A program made the position numbers and the translations under genes. From NCBI GenBank assembly GCA_954871525.1, contig OX940861.1, forward strand, positions 40,127,201 through 40,191,200: 64,000 nucleotides of DNA. The letters run 5' to 3'. This document shows, piece by piece, positions 11,011 to 22,301 of the stretch. The stretch's first letter is position 1, and every line of letters begins with the position of its first letter. The notes beneath the pieces are model-generated. The model made no database searches. It was given only the letters and a program-made list of their open reading frames with translations, and had not been told where the DNA came from. This DNA comes from Parietaria judaica. Taxonomy: Eukaryota; Streptophyta; Magnoliopsida; Rosales; Urticaceae.

Positions 11011-11138
11011 ATGGACGTACTGCAAAGCCTCTTCTCGCATTGCCCTCGCAAGCACTTCCCTGTCATCATCGCACATTCTGAGCGTGAGCGAAGCAAGCTT
11101 CCACCAAAGGGCTCTTCGGAGACGCTGGCCGACCGATG
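11011..11138 (+). CDS. Candidate small protein, 42 aa, first ORF of a possible dicistronic transcript
   Basis: ATG at 11011 opens 42 codons ending TGA at 11136-11138. The product begins MDVLQSLFSHCPRKHF and has a basic, serine-rich second half. The base composition (GC-rich, balanced codons) contrasts with the AT-rich surroundings, which suggests real coding sequence. The stop overlaps another ATG (cgATGA). A second short ORF follows 18 bp later. It may be an upstream ORF that controls translation of the second ORF, or a peptide in its own right. I do not recognise the family. A longer frame that overlaps it (10898-11173) runs through the repeat units and is less likely. Confidence 0.4.
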
Positions 11139-11156
11139 AAGATGCGCTGACAGACG

Positions 11157-11255
11157 ATGATGCTGTCCCCTGATGCCCGCGCACAGCTCGTATTCTGGGG
11201 TCTCGTGGCTGGCTTCATCGCCGGTGTTGTTTCCGTCGTTGTTCGTATGGCATGA
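11157..11255 (+). CDS. Candidate 32-aa membrane micropeptide, second ORF
   Basis: ATG at 11157 (a second ATG follows at once) opens 32 codons ending TGA at 11253-11255. The protein starts MMLSPDARAQ and its residues about 11-30 are hydrophobic (LVFWGLVAGFIAGVV...), long enough for one membrane-spanning helix, with a basic Arg near the C-terminus. The clean hydrophobic pattern and the GC content resemble a real one-pass small membrane protein. With the 42-aa ORF upstream and the duplicated CCACGTCAGC elements, the locus looks like a stress-responsive short transcript. The family is not recognised and the function is unknown. Confidence 0.4.
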   Translation: MMLSPDARAQLVFWGLVAGFIAGVVSVVVRMA

Positions 11256-11565
11256 CCATACGTACGGTACTGGTACGGGTTTCTGTACAGATTTTTCTTT
11301 TCTTTTTTCGTTTTCTCGTCGCATGAACATCTATTGGGTCGTGAATCTTGATGTGATTGCGTTTTATAATTAAGTAAAAGTTAAAGATTATTATGATGCC
11401 TTGTCTACATTCAAGCTTTGAGAGATGAGAGTGGCTTTTTAGTGTATGATCGTAGCTTTCTGGGCATGAAAAAGTTCCAAGTTTATCCATGGATTCTAAG
11501 CAGTCAATTCTGGGAAGTGAGAACAATTAATATATAATATATTGTATATTTATATATTCTTTATA

Positions 11566-12245
11566 CAGTAGAACCTCTATAAATTAATACTGTTGGGACC
11601 GACAAAAAATATTATCTTATCAGATTATTAATTAACATATAAATTATTACTTTATTAATTTATACATTAAGTGAAGAAAAAAATTATTAATCAACTATAA
11701 TTATATAAACATCTTTACTAACAAAAAATTATTGCAATTTATTATATCGAGAATATTAAAGTATCAATATTAAGAATATCAAGAGAGATTAATATGATTT
11801 AAAAAGATTTTATTAGAGTACCAATGTCTAAAATATTAAAGAGCCCAACATGAGAATATGATAGCCGACCTTTGATGCTCTTCGGAAGCGTAGAGATGAA
11901 GTTCAAGAGGACATTAATTTCAAGAAGAAACAAATTACTAAAGAAACATATTTTAAGAAGACTACATGATTAGTGATGTAATGTTATCTTTTTACTCAAT
12001 GTGATTTCATAGTTATTTATGTTATATTTTATTTATAGTGATTTTATAATTATTTATGTAATTTTTTATATTGAATTATTAATTTATATATCACTTGGGA
12101 CCTATATACTTTCTAAAAAAATTATTATCTTATAAATTTAGCGAATTAAAAATTTAGCTAGTTAGGCCCGAGTCGGGACCGGCCAAAAATATTATTTAAT
12201 CGCGACTATTAATTTATCGAGTATTAATTTATAGAGGTTCTACTG
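11566..12245. mobile_element. Emigrant/pogo-like (Tc1-mariner superfamily) non-autonomous element, 680 bp
   Basis: The terminal inverted repeats are CAGTAGAACCTCTATAAATT... at the left and its complement ...TATAGAGGTTCTACTG at the right, flanked by TA on both sides (11564-11565 and 12246-12247). The Arabidopsis Emigrant MITE and its pogo-like relative have almost the same terminus (CAGTAAAACCTCTATAAATT) and a TA target duplication. No transposase is encoded. The subterminal part repeats the theme 'aaaattattatcttat...gggacc'. Confidence 0.85.
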
Positions 12246-12247
12246 TA

Positions 12248-12979
12248 TATAACCGATGAAAAACATGACAAATACTTGTGAAAATAAGCATTCGGTTTAA
12301 TTACAAACAAATAGGATCCGTACATTGCCATGAAATCACGGGTTCGATCCCACTATTCACTCAAGATACATTGCCAAGATTAAGTAGAGTTTTTTCGTTA
12401 CGTTATCGTAAGTTCGCAATTATCAAACCGGGTTTTGTATCGGAAGAGTTAAAAGACTTGGTATATGAAGAGTAAGTACACATTTTTCAGAGTTTTTAAA
12501 TTAGTTTAATATGATTAACCGGTCAAATATTTCATTTTTTTAGATTCTCACAGTATGAAAAACAAATTCATAACTCGAAAACGGGGTGCCGAAAAGAGTT
12601 AAAAAGGCGGTTTTTCATCGAGCAATAACCAATTGTGTACACAATTATGATTTTTTATTATTATTTTTAATCGATAAAAATTATGGTTTATTTTTATTTT
12701 TATATTTTAAATAGTATGTAGAACACTTGTTAATAATCACCATAACTCTAAAACCCAAGTTTTGTACCGCAAACAGTAAAAAAAAAAAACCTCCTTTTTT
12801 CATCGAGCAAAAACTTCAGGAGTACACAAAATCAGAATATTATATGCTGTTAAATCAGTATAATTTCTAAACAAACTAATCAAGGAACATCTATCCACCA
12901 CAAAATCAATATTGTATGGAGTCTTTGGGCTTCATTAGTATTATATTTACACTCTTGGAGAATTGGCTTATCTGGCTTA
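12248..12979. other. Intergenic DNA with degenerate repeats, no gene seen
   Basis: Three loosely related phrases (…ggttttgtatcggaagagtt… near 12430, …ggcggtttttcatcgagca… near 12610, …ccttttttcatcgagcaaa… near 12795) suggest an old tandem duplication. A tRNA B-box-like match (gggttcgatccc, about 12340) is present without an A box or a cloverleaf. Downstream (3') of the TPR gene. Confidence 0.45.
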
Positions 12980-15900
12980 TCATCTTCCCGAGTACCGATC
13001 AACGAGTGCCTTGGCCTTCTCCGGTGCGAAGAATCGTGCCTGCACATAACCCATTGTTCAGCTCTCTAATGACATGAATCTCCGACGATTATTATATGTT
13101 AGGGTGCGTGAATATTATTAGGCTAATTCAAAGAAGAAAAGGTGTATATGGCTCTGAATAAATTCAATTTCAGACCCTTATTTCTGAAAATGTTCATACC
13201 TTCGGTTTTTTTTTTTTTTTTTCGTGCTCAAAACAACAACGAAAAATTCAATTCATAACATCGATTTTATTATTAAAAAAAAATGTATCGATTTTGCACA
13301 GAGAAATCGATAACATTACTGAAAATTTGTGAGAAGAGAACAAAAATGTTTTACTCACTTGTATAAACATCCTCTCCGAATCTCCGATATTACCGTTTTC
13401 TTTCAAAATAATCCCCTGTAAGTGACAATTCAAACAAAACAAACATAAATGGTATGAAGTGAATTAATTGGTAATAAAAATTTTAGAAATCAAAGCAAGA
13501 TGGAAATAAGATTATAAGAACAACCACCTTCGCCAAGTAGCCACGGAAGTCGTTGGGATGACTAGAGATGAGCTGATCATAAACGGTAACGGCATCGCTG
13601 ACGTGGCCCCAATCTGAGTAGGCTTTTCCCAGAAGTAATTCAACCTGTATTTTAAAACTATAAAATTCAATTGTGCACTCTTAACACTATAACATCGAAA
13701 ACTAAGAATCAAAGTGCATCTGACTTGGATCGGGTCAGCTTTCTGGGTTCCAGTTTCCGTTGCATCTGAATTTTCCTTGTTTACGCGTTCTCGGGAGGCA
13801 AGTAGGAATTGAACAGCCTAAAAGTAAGAAAAAATGAAATAAATAAATCATTTCAGATATACTAGTTTCACGGGACCTCTACGAATGCATATAGTTTTCT
13901 AATCAAATTTGCAATGTGATAAAAAAAAAATAACCTCGTCGGGTTTCTTAGCTTCGAGTAATGCATTTGTACGTCCACGAAGTACATCAAAATCAAGATA
14001 CTTAGACACCTGAAAAATAACAATAACAATGGATAGCATGACAGGAGTTAGAGTACGGACTATTTTGAAACTCATGAAGATCGTATCAACCCGTTGTACA
14101 TTTACGATATGGTATCTAAAATCGCGTTATAAGGAGAGAACAAAGAGAGGAATAATAAGTATCGGAGCTACTAAAAATTGATTAAACCAAATCACAATTA
14201 CCTTTCATATAAGGAAAGTGTGGTATTTTAATTTATAGAATGAAAAAAAATACATGAAAAGAAAAATAATTAGAGACCGATACTAGGAAGGGAGTATTGT
14301 GTTACGATCTCGGGCGAGGAAGGCAGCTTTGACACGCGACTGAGATGCCCAAGGGCGACGCCGTGCTCACAGCACAGGCCGATTAGGCTCTTTCATGTAT
14401 TTGTCAATAGGCTTTTAATCATTGTTATTTGGGTTTTACATTCCTACATAAATTATGTTGTCGGTAATTAGGTTTTTCAAAGAAAACACAAGACGGCTCG
14501 TAATATTTTTCTACGGATAGTCCAAATTTAACTTTAAATGACACTAATTCGCATGTTTTAAGCAGTTTATAAGATATATTATGCACGGATCACTAGGCCA
14601 AAAACCGATCATAAGCAGAAACGACATACTTCTGCAGACTTCTTATATGCATTGGCACTCGCTTCAAAATCCCTGAGTTGATATGTGACATCTCCGAGCA
14701 AACGATAGACCTCCGGATCATTGGGCTGCTCCTGCGCAACCCCGAAAGACGAGATCAATCAATCTTTGCTCAGAAGTCAATGAGCCACTTTGCTTGCTCA
14801 AAAGTCAACTGGGGTCTATAATTCATCTCTATTAGAAATGATACCTTTGCCAAGTCCTGAAGCAGAGACGCAGATCTCGTAAAATCACCTAACTCGGCCA
14901 AGGTTACAGCAGCTCCCTGCAAATTAATCAAAATGCTTATTCATGATTAAATAACGAGCTAATATTCGTACTCCATGGGAGTGAAAGGAAAAGAGAGGGA
15001 AAAAAAAAAACTCGGTTTATAGTATTTATTTTATCAAGAATTTAATAATCATGGACCAATATTTGTCTCCAAAAAACTTTGCAATTAATTACCATGAATC
15101 TAATTCCTAAGTTTCAAAGAATATACGAATAGCACCGAACTTTGAACAGAAACAAGGTTCAATGAAAATGAATATGTAATTGAGCTGGCAACATCCTGAG
15201 CACGTCCGGACATCATAAATTTTGAAAAACTGTTTCTGACTAACCTCAAGAGCAGTTGGATCTTTTGGAGATGTACTAAGTGTTGCTTCGTATTCTCTTA
15301 GCTGAGACTGTAATCCATAAGAATAAACTATAAGTAAATAAGAATACACATTTTCCCTTGTTTTGGATGATTCTCGAAAAGAAAAGCACATATTCACCGA
15401 GTCCGAGACTGTTAATCTAGGGACTCTCTTCGAAGAAGAATATGTGTTAATTTTACAACCCAAAAACCGATCTAAAAAGGGAGAGCTCCGCCACCTTCAC
15501 AGAACCCAATTTCCCTCCATTGGGACAGATTTAAGTTTTAAGTGACTGATTATTGGCTCCTTTTTCATTAACTGAAGGTCTACAAATAGACCGAGCCCGA
15601 AACTCTTAAACTAATGAACGAAACCCTAAACATAATTAAATTAAATAAATAAGCAAATAAATAGCCTAAATCGCGTGATTAGATATCCCTAATGTTTACC
15701 TGAAGAGTAGCTTCCTCTTCATTTGACAGTTGATTAGCTACAGGTGCAGATTGCTCTGACGGACTAACACTGAAAACTTGAAACCAAATCAAATGAAATC
15801 ATTTCTCGGAAATCAGTAAGTTAAATAAAAAAGGAAACATGGAGAGTAAAACGAAAAAAACCAATATAATTCAAATTCACCAAACCTAGTTAGAGTGTTA

Positions 15901-17753
15901 AGACGCCTTTCCATTCTACAAAAACTCTGGCACTCGTTGCAATTGAAGGAAAAAAAAATTCTAGAGAATTTGGAATTTTTACAGAACTGTACATCTTTTT
16001 ACATGATAATGAATATCCTACAATGCAGATAATACTCGCTTAATACATTTTAATACCTAGATTTAGACACTTAAAGCTAGTGAAGTCATAATCAAATCAA
16101 GCATCTTTAACAGACAATAGCCCACGGGTCTTCCTCTCCGAGTAATTTTATAACTTGAAAACTTCAAAATCTTTTTATTTTGGAAACGTTTAAGATTCAG
16201 AGCTCAAACTCAAACAATACTTTGCTCTTGGCCTTGACAAATTGAGTTTCAAAATTAGATATTTACAGATTAATTTTCAGAAACTAATCCCTTGATTTGA
16301 AACATTAATGGCATGTTAATCAACTATAAAAACATACCTTCCTGAGGGAATAAAGTCTCCAAGCGCAAAAACCAAGCCGAAAACAGCAACAGCCACGCCT
16401 ACTCCAATCTATTTAATTTTGAGCGCTAGTCAGAATGATATCCATGCATTAACCCGGCTTTCTACAACTTCAAATATCAATCTATAGGCAATAAAAAATA
16501 CAAAATAAAAATAAATTGGTGTCTTACCTGAGTACCAAGTCCAATAGTTTTCTTATCTGATTCGATCGGCGCGTCATAGTCGATCGCTCCTAATTCTATC
16601 TTCTCCTCCGTCTTTTTCTTCTCAAGAGCTGCTCTGATATGTTTATTCGATATAGACCAAAATTTAAGGCACAAATATAATATATTTAAAAGGCTAGTAT
16701 CTAATGGTGCATATGAGAAATTGATAATCATAGAGATATTTAACAAATATTAGTGCAAATGAATCTTATAAATCGACATATACAAATCAAAGATAAGCTT
16801 CAAAACAAAAAAGTAGCAAATATAAACATAATTCTGCCGATATCAGAACAAAAACTTTACTTTTTAATTGCTTTAAGTCGCTTCTCAAAATCGGAGTCCC
16901 GAGAGGTGTCTTTCGCTACAGTCCCAAACGGAGAGCTTAAACCAGGTGCCTCTGCACAGCCAAATTGAGGAACTTATTAATATCTACTATTTTACATTTC
17001 TAGTGACTCTAAAAGATAATAAACTTACGAGCAGGATCAGCGTCGGGTTGTAAGGATGTTGATGTCCTGCAACAAGAAGCAGAATGATTCGAGAAGATGT
17101 ATACTAAGTTTAATTATGTCCTAAGTTTCATTACAGCCCAATCAAAATGATGTATGAAAAACATAATTGTTTTAAGTTCCACTACATTACGATTTCCGCC
17201 TAATTCACAGTTTGTTGTACACCGAGTAGAGCTCGCGTTAAGCTTGATAATACGTTTAGCAGTAAATAAATAACAGAAATATTAGGCCCAGGAGCTTCAT
17301 TTGAAGAATGCCAGTCTTTCCATCAACAAACCAAAGTTGAATATTGACCAAAACAACTTGGATTTGCTGTTCATCAACAAACGATTACATTGCTTGTCAT
17401 AACTTTGCTTATTCGGAAATTAAAATTAGTCTCCAATTTCAGTTCAATGCCCACTAATAAGCTCTGAAGATCCCATCTTTAACTAAATAAAATGGAATAT
17501 CTACACATACCTTTGCTCTAAGATCAAGCCCTTGTTTTCCCTCGAGCCAGTGGCTTTCTTTCCCTGAGGAGAAGAGCGAAAAGAATAAAGGAAGAGTGTA
17601 GGAGGAGAATAAGAGGAAAAGAAAGAAGACTACTTTGTTGCTCCTCTTTTTGGTGTCGTTTCCGGAGTTGGCGCCGAAACCCCGCCGGGGGTCGGTGTCG
17701 GAGCACCGTATCGGGAGGAAAACGAAACGACTGGTCGTCGCCGCGAACGACAT
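12980..17753 (-). CDS. Chloroplast-type tetratricopeptide-repeat membrane protein, 15 exons, 395 aa
   Basis: Joining 15 exons with GT-AG borders gives an unbroken 395-codon frame: 17634-17753, 17511-17563, 17029-17066, 16861-16951, 16528-16633, 16338-16408, 15700-15769, 15245-15307, 14845-14916, 14630-14731, 13935-14009, 13725-13817, 13528-13644, 13359-13415, 12980-13039. The N-terminus (MSFAATTSRFVFLPIRC...) is rich in S/T/R and poor in acid, as in plastid transit peptides. A charged stretch is followed by one hydrophobic helix (GVGVAVAVFGLVFALGDF, about residues 140-157). TPR helices follow (LLGDVTYQLRDFEASANAY; LLLGKAYSDWGHVSDAVTVY). The layout resembles the SLOW GREEN 1/'chloroplast lumen common' TPR group, inferred from pattern only. 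These proteins usually scaffold other plastid proteins. Confidence 0.85.
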
Positions 17754-17957
17754 GGTTTGGTGGTCGGCCGGAGAATGTTTCGGGGTCGTAAATGGTGATA
17801 GAGTTTTGGAGCTTGGAAGAAGAAGTAATGTGGGGCGTGGGTCCCCCTAATATCCTTAAGCAACCACGTTGCCAGTGATCCTGCAATGTAACAAAACGGA
17901 TTTCCGCTCTGTTTTTTGCGGATCCAAGAAAAAAAAATGGATTTTTTATAACCGGGA

Positions 17958-18044
17958 TTGGTAATTCCACACTACTTCCAAAGTGGAGGTCGTGGGTTCG
18001 ATCCCCATGCAGCAAAGCTGCCTTCAAAAAAAAAAAAAAAAAAA
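17958..18044 (+). mobile_element. SINE-like fragment with poly(A) tail
   Basis: A tRNA B-box-like sequence (gtgggttcgatcccc, about 17993-18007) is followed 30 bp later by a run of A (about 18026-18044). The upstream half (ttccacactacttccaaag) is a weak A-box region. The unit lies just upstream of the TPR gene. The 5' end and TSD were not resolved. Confidence 0.4.
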
Positions 18045-18461
18045 CCGGGATTTTTTTTTTAATATTAAAATGCGTATGATTTTGACTTCGAATAAATTAT
18101 AAATGGTTATTATTTGATCCTAGTTTAAATTTATAAAAATCTCAGTTTTTTTGACGAGCGCCTAATTTTCTGAGTATCTTAGACGGATGCGACTCAAAAT
18201 GAAACAATACTCTTCATTAGCATCATTCGAAAGCAAATACTCAATACTTGGCGGAACATACTTCACCAAATCAATTTTTCCTCTCTACTTAATCACGAGT
18301 TCAGTAAGACCATATATCTCGAATAAAAAAAAATCATACTCATCCGTGTAGCTACGTGGTAAATATAAAAAATAATAGAGTTTGTACGAGAAAGAGGAAT
18401 GGTCTTGCTATATAGACTCATCAAACTTTATTTTTGTCGCATGACATTGACGTCTACAATA

Positions 18462-18837
18462 GGGATAATTGTGATTGAAGTATTCAAACTTTGACCAACT
18501 AAGGGTGCCGGGGTCCAAAGTGAAAAAAAAAAAAATAGCAGCAAAAATACTTATAGTCAACAAATGTGAGCCGATGCATTTTTTTGTCCAATTTTTATTA
18601 TGAACGTTGGTCAATAGTTTAGCATAGTGCTATTAAATCATACTTAAGAAACACATGTATACGTGTTCATCAAGCTATCTACCATCTTGTATCATTTGAG
18701 TTCGATAAATAAAATGAGACAAAAAAATGTGTCGCCTCACATTTATTGACCTTTGAATTTTTTACCGTTATTTTTTCACTTTAGACCCTTACCTCCTCAA
18801 TTGGTCAAAATTAAGATACTTTTTCCGCGATTATCCC
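18462..18837. mobile_element. MULE-type MITE, 376 bp
   Basis: The inverted arms begin GGGATAATTGTG and end CGCGATTATCCC. They share the phrases 'tttgaccaa...ggggtc/gggtc...aaagtgaaaaa' in opposite orientation. The 9-bp flanks TCTACAATA (18453-18461) and TCTAAAATA (18838-18846) differ at one base. There is no coding capacity. Confidence 0.7.
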
Positions 18838-18846
18838 TCTAAAATA

Positions 18847-19220
18847 AAGGTCGGGACTCTCTTATTTCAACTAGCGTCTCTCCTTAGCAAAGACTCAACA
18901 CTTGGCGGAAGATACTTTCCCGATCCATATTTCCTTAAAACTTAATCACTAGTATAGTAAAACCGAGTATCTGGAATTAAAATTAAAAATGACGAGTATC
19001 TTAATCATTTTTTGCTTTGTTTGGTCGCAGGACATTGTCGTCAGAAGAAATACATGTCGTTGCCGCGATCCTTGTATTTTCCAGAAAACGACAAACACTC
19101 GTACTGAAATGACAATATCACCCCTTCCTTCTCAGTCTCACTATATGCCAATCCACAAATGCAAAACCCCAACGCGCAGAGAGAGAGAGAGAGCAAGCAA
19201 AAGCTTCGGGTTTAGCTCCA
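18847..19220 (+). promoter_or_regulatory. Upstream region of the 129-aa protein gene
   Basis: The stretch holds AT-rich sequence ending in a CT/GA-rich leader (gagagagagagagcaagc, about 19180-19198) directly before the ATG at 19221. A TATA-like 'ctatatgcc' is at about 19140. Only the position supports promoter function. Confidence 0.35.
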
Positions 19221-19610
19221 ATGGAGAATCCGGGAAGCCCGAAGCCTGGCTCGCAGAAGAGGAAAATGCCGAGCCCTCAGGAGCTCGTCTCCCACTACGA
19301 GTCCCAAGGCCTCGACCGCAGCTACGCCGCTCTCAAGGCCATCGAGGACCTCCAAGCCACGCTCCTCCGCCTCGCCTCCTCCCGCCGCAAGGAATCCGCC
19401 GCCGGAGACCCCGCGCGCAAGCTCGACGCCGTCAACGCCCGCCTCGCCGTCGTGAGCGCCAAGCTGGACTCCAAGCCCAGCTTCCCGCAGACCTTCGCTC
19501 TGGGCGTGGCCTCGGGGCTCACTCTGAACGGCGTCTCCGCCGCCGTCCCTCACGTCGTCGGAGCCCTCTCTCAGATGTGGAAATCCGCCGGCTCAGTCAA
19601 CCGAGATTGA
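19221..19610 (+). CDS. Conserved-looking plant protein of unknown function, 129 aa, single exon
   Basis: ATG at 19221 follows a GA-rich leader and opens 129 codons to TGA at 19608-19610. The coding sequence is very GC-rich compared with its AT-rich flanks. The protein has a basic N-terminus (MENPGSPKPGSQKRKMPS), then a helical segment (PQELVSHYESQGLDRSYAALKAIEDLQ, about residues 19-45), a charged linker, a second helical region (KLDAVNARLAVVSAKLDSK) and a small C-terminal hydrophobic part (FALGVASGLTLNGV..., about 92-115). It resembles uncharacterised small plant proteins with the 'HYESQG' motif. I assign no function. A longer overlapping frame (18989-19690) is an arginine/proline-rich shadow. 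Confidence 0.75.
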   Translation: MENPGSPKPGSQKRKMPSPQELVSHYESQGLDRSYAALKAIEDLQATLLRLASSRRKESAAGDPARKLDAVNARLAVVSAKLDSKPSFPQTFALGVASGLTLNGVSAAVPHVVGALSQMWKSAGSVNRD

Positions 19611-19786
19611 CTTTTCGATTACCCAGAAGAAAAACATTTGGAGAATTCTCTCAGGAATGTAGTTTTCATGTTTCTTGTTTCAAGATTTGAGTAAACCTTC
19701 TTGATTTCCATTGCTGGCTTTATCTTCTTCCAGGTTGATCAATATAAAAACTATTTATTAAAGAAAGAAATTATAGTGGTTTATGA

Positions 19787-20040
19787 GTTGTAAGTGGCTA
19801 AAGCTTCGCGGTAACGAGAGGTCTTGGGTTCAAATCTTAGGGCCAACAAATTTGTTCGACAATTACGTGTACACGTGGCAAAAAGTCGCGTAGTATGGGC
19901 AAGTCAGGCATCATTCATTTACGGCCACACGGACAACATATAACGGGCTTGATGGAAAAAGAGTGAAACCCTAGTCAATGCACTGAGTATTTTTGCCCAC
20001 ACGTTTAAAGGTTGAGTGTGTGCCATCCATGTTAACCTAA
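19787..20040. mobile_element. SINE-like head plus MULE-arm-like fragment
   Basis: The part 19787-19850 reads like a tRNA-derived SINE head (taagtggctaaagc ... gaggtcttgggttcaaatc), with A- and B-box-like parts about 30 bp apart. From about 19950 the text (gtcaatgcactgagtatttttgccc...ttaaaggttgagtg) resembles the MULE arm at 1-150. Both look truncated. Confidence 0.35.
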
Positions 20041-21045
20041 ATATCCTACTTACTCAAAAATCACTCACGCGACTCTCAATGTTAACCTCGACAAACGAAG
20101 ACAATGCCAACCCTCGCCGAACATAAGCGAAGTTGACGGACTGGATGGCCAACCAATCACAACTATACACATGTACCATATACAACGTTGGCCGACACAA
20201 ATTTTGAGTCTTTCGGTACCTTATCCGCATAATTGAGAGCTTGAGATTACGTCGCCCAAGTTTCAAAGAGTTAAGATATTATTACCATCATTATCTCATA
20301 ATATTATATATGATTGTTATTTGTTAATACTATTCTAATAATTATATATATATTTTAATGGGATATCATTATCGGCCAAGGTTACAATGCACTCTTATAT
20401 TACTAGATATATTCAGTGTAAGAACTGGTGGCGCTATTGCCCATACATATATCTAAGTAAATAGGGCACTCTTTTGAGTCTCATGGAATTTGAACCCGTG
20501 ATTCATGAACAAGTATGTAGTGGTGTTACCATTAGGTAAAACAAGCTTAGTTATTCTAATAATTATATTAAATACCCAAATCTATAATATTATAAAATTT
20601 CTACATGTCACCTATATTTCTCTCCAAAAATCAATAGTTATGTTCGTTTATTGTTTTGAAAGACTTACACAAATAATCAACCGAGCTAAAATAAATAAAT
20701 AAATTGAGATGAGAGACTAATATAATTATTAATATTATTTTGACCGATTACCCAAGAATCTAGAAAGAAAAATATATGCAAATCACTAATCGACTCCTTT
20801 ATATAGTCGTCGTATCGTATCTTCGATATATATAATAATAACTAAAGATTTAGTACTCTACTTTAGTTTAGTGGTACGTAGAAGCTATAAGTATATAAGT
20901 TTTAATAAAGATTAAATCGAATCTTCACTAAAAAAGTAAATAACAGAATCGAATTATACTCGGTCTCGGAGTCAAAATATAAAGCAAAATTGCTACGTAA
21001 ACCTTCTTATTATTAAACCTACCTGCGTCGACTGAGGTCACTGCG
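20041..21045. other. Intergenic DNA, no gene seen
   Basis: The region is AT-rich with a TTTGAACCC motif near 20490 (B-box-like, minus strand) and no coding signal. The last 100 bp form the presumed promoter of the kinase gene. No clear TATA can be chosen among many TA runs. Confidence 0.5.
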
Positions 21046-22301
21046 ATGGCGATGGAGAAAATAATTACTACAGAAGATCATGAAGAAGATAGAGAAACCC
21101 GAGGCTGGCAGCGCCGCGACGTGCTCGGAGAAGGCACCCACGGGGTGGTTTACATGGCGCAGGTGACGGAGCCCAGAGTGCCGCGCTTCGAACACTTTCC
21201 GGCAGTGATGGCGGTGAAATCGGCCAACGGAGATGCCTCCAGAGAGGAGCTCGACAACGAGAAGCTCCTTCTGCAGCGCTTCAGCGACTGCCCGTCGGTG
21301 ATACGCTACCTTGGCGAGGAAGACACGCACATCTTCCTCGAGCTCGCCACCGCCGGGACGCTCATTGAGCTCATGGAGTTGCAACATGGCCCACTCGAGG
21401 AGCATGTTGTGAGGCGCCACACACGTTCGATCCTCGCCGGAGTGAGGCGAATCCACGCCGAGGGGTTCGTCCACTGCGACCTGAAGCCCAATAATGTGCT
21501 GCTTGTGGAGGATGGGGCCGGCGAAGTCGTTGCTAAGGTAAGGTTGTTTTTGGCGCTCAATCGAGGGCTTGATGTTCGAAACGAGCTCGCTCAATTTTAT
21601 TTAAATTAAATTGGCAATAAGGAGAGTAACCCGTGACTGTTTCAAAGAACTCGACAGTTCTCGTTAATTTCGAAAGTAATTCGATTTTTTTGTTCCACCA
21701 GGTGGCAGACTTTGGACTGGCAAAGCGCGGCGAGCGGTCTTGCCAGTACGGCGGCTTGAGGGGGACATTGATGTACATGTCGCCGGAGGCGGCGCGGTTC
21801 AGCCTACAGGAGAAGCCGGCGGACATCTGGGCGCTCGGGTGCATAGTGCTGCAGATGCTCGGCGGGAGGCTGCCCTGGGAGGCCGCCGTTTGCAACGGCA
21901 CGCTGACAAAGTCAGAGCTGCGTCGTCGGATCGTGACGGAGCGTCCGGTTCTCCCCCTCGGGATCTCGCCGGAGGCCGCGAGCTTCCTACGGCGCTGCTT
22001 CGCGAGAACGCCCGACAATCGCGCCACAGCGGAGGAGCTGGCGAGCCACCGATTCCTCAGGGAAGATCATGTCACTCTCGTGCCGAGACAGAGCGAGGAA
22101 GCCGTGGAGGAAACGACGGCGAAGCAGGGCGAGGAGAAGGCGGCGAGGGCAGTTTGGGGAAATCGGGGGTTGGTTGAGAGAAGTTGGAGAGTTGTGTGCA
22201 AAGTGGTAGAGCTGGGTTGGTATTTTGTAAGAGGGTGTTATAGAAGAGTGTCTGTGGCGCTTTCCAAGTTTTGGCGAAGGCAGGACATTATGAGAGTGTA
22301 A
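21046..22301 (+). CDS. MAPKKK17/18-like serine/threonine protein kinase, 363 aa, two exons
   Basis: Exons 21046-21537 and 21702-22301 join in phase 0 across a GT-AG intron (aag|gtaagg ... caccag|gtg), giving 363 aa. Kinase motifs are in order: glycine loop GEGTHGVVY (residues 28-36), the lysine in AVK (K58), a helix-C glutamate (E72), catalytic loop HCDLKPNN (143-150), DFG (167-169), activation segment GTLMYMSPEA, DIWALGC, and a final Arg near PDNRATAEEL. HCD instead of HRD and the surrounding wording match the plant MEKK subgroup that includes ABA-related MAPKKK17/18. Such kinases start MAP-kinase cascades by phosphorylating MKKs in the cytoplasm or nucleus. The C-terminal 60 residues are basic and not conserved. 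A second ATG two codons downstream (MAMEK) is possible. Confidence 0.9.

Noticed and set aside
12335..12360. tRNA gene suggested by gggttcgatccc
   Set aside because: Only a B-box-like match. There is no A box at the right distance and no cloverleaf. The same holds for 17993 and 20490.
16338..16408. Possible frameshift in the membrane-helix exon of the TPR gene
   Set aside because: On recount the exon is 71 bp and fits the phase of both neighbours, so the frame is intact.
18989..19690. 233-codon plus-strand ORF overlapping the 129-aa gene
   Set aside because: It is an arginine/proline-rich out-of-frame reading of a GC-rich gene. The 129-aa frame has a better start context and a protein-like composition.
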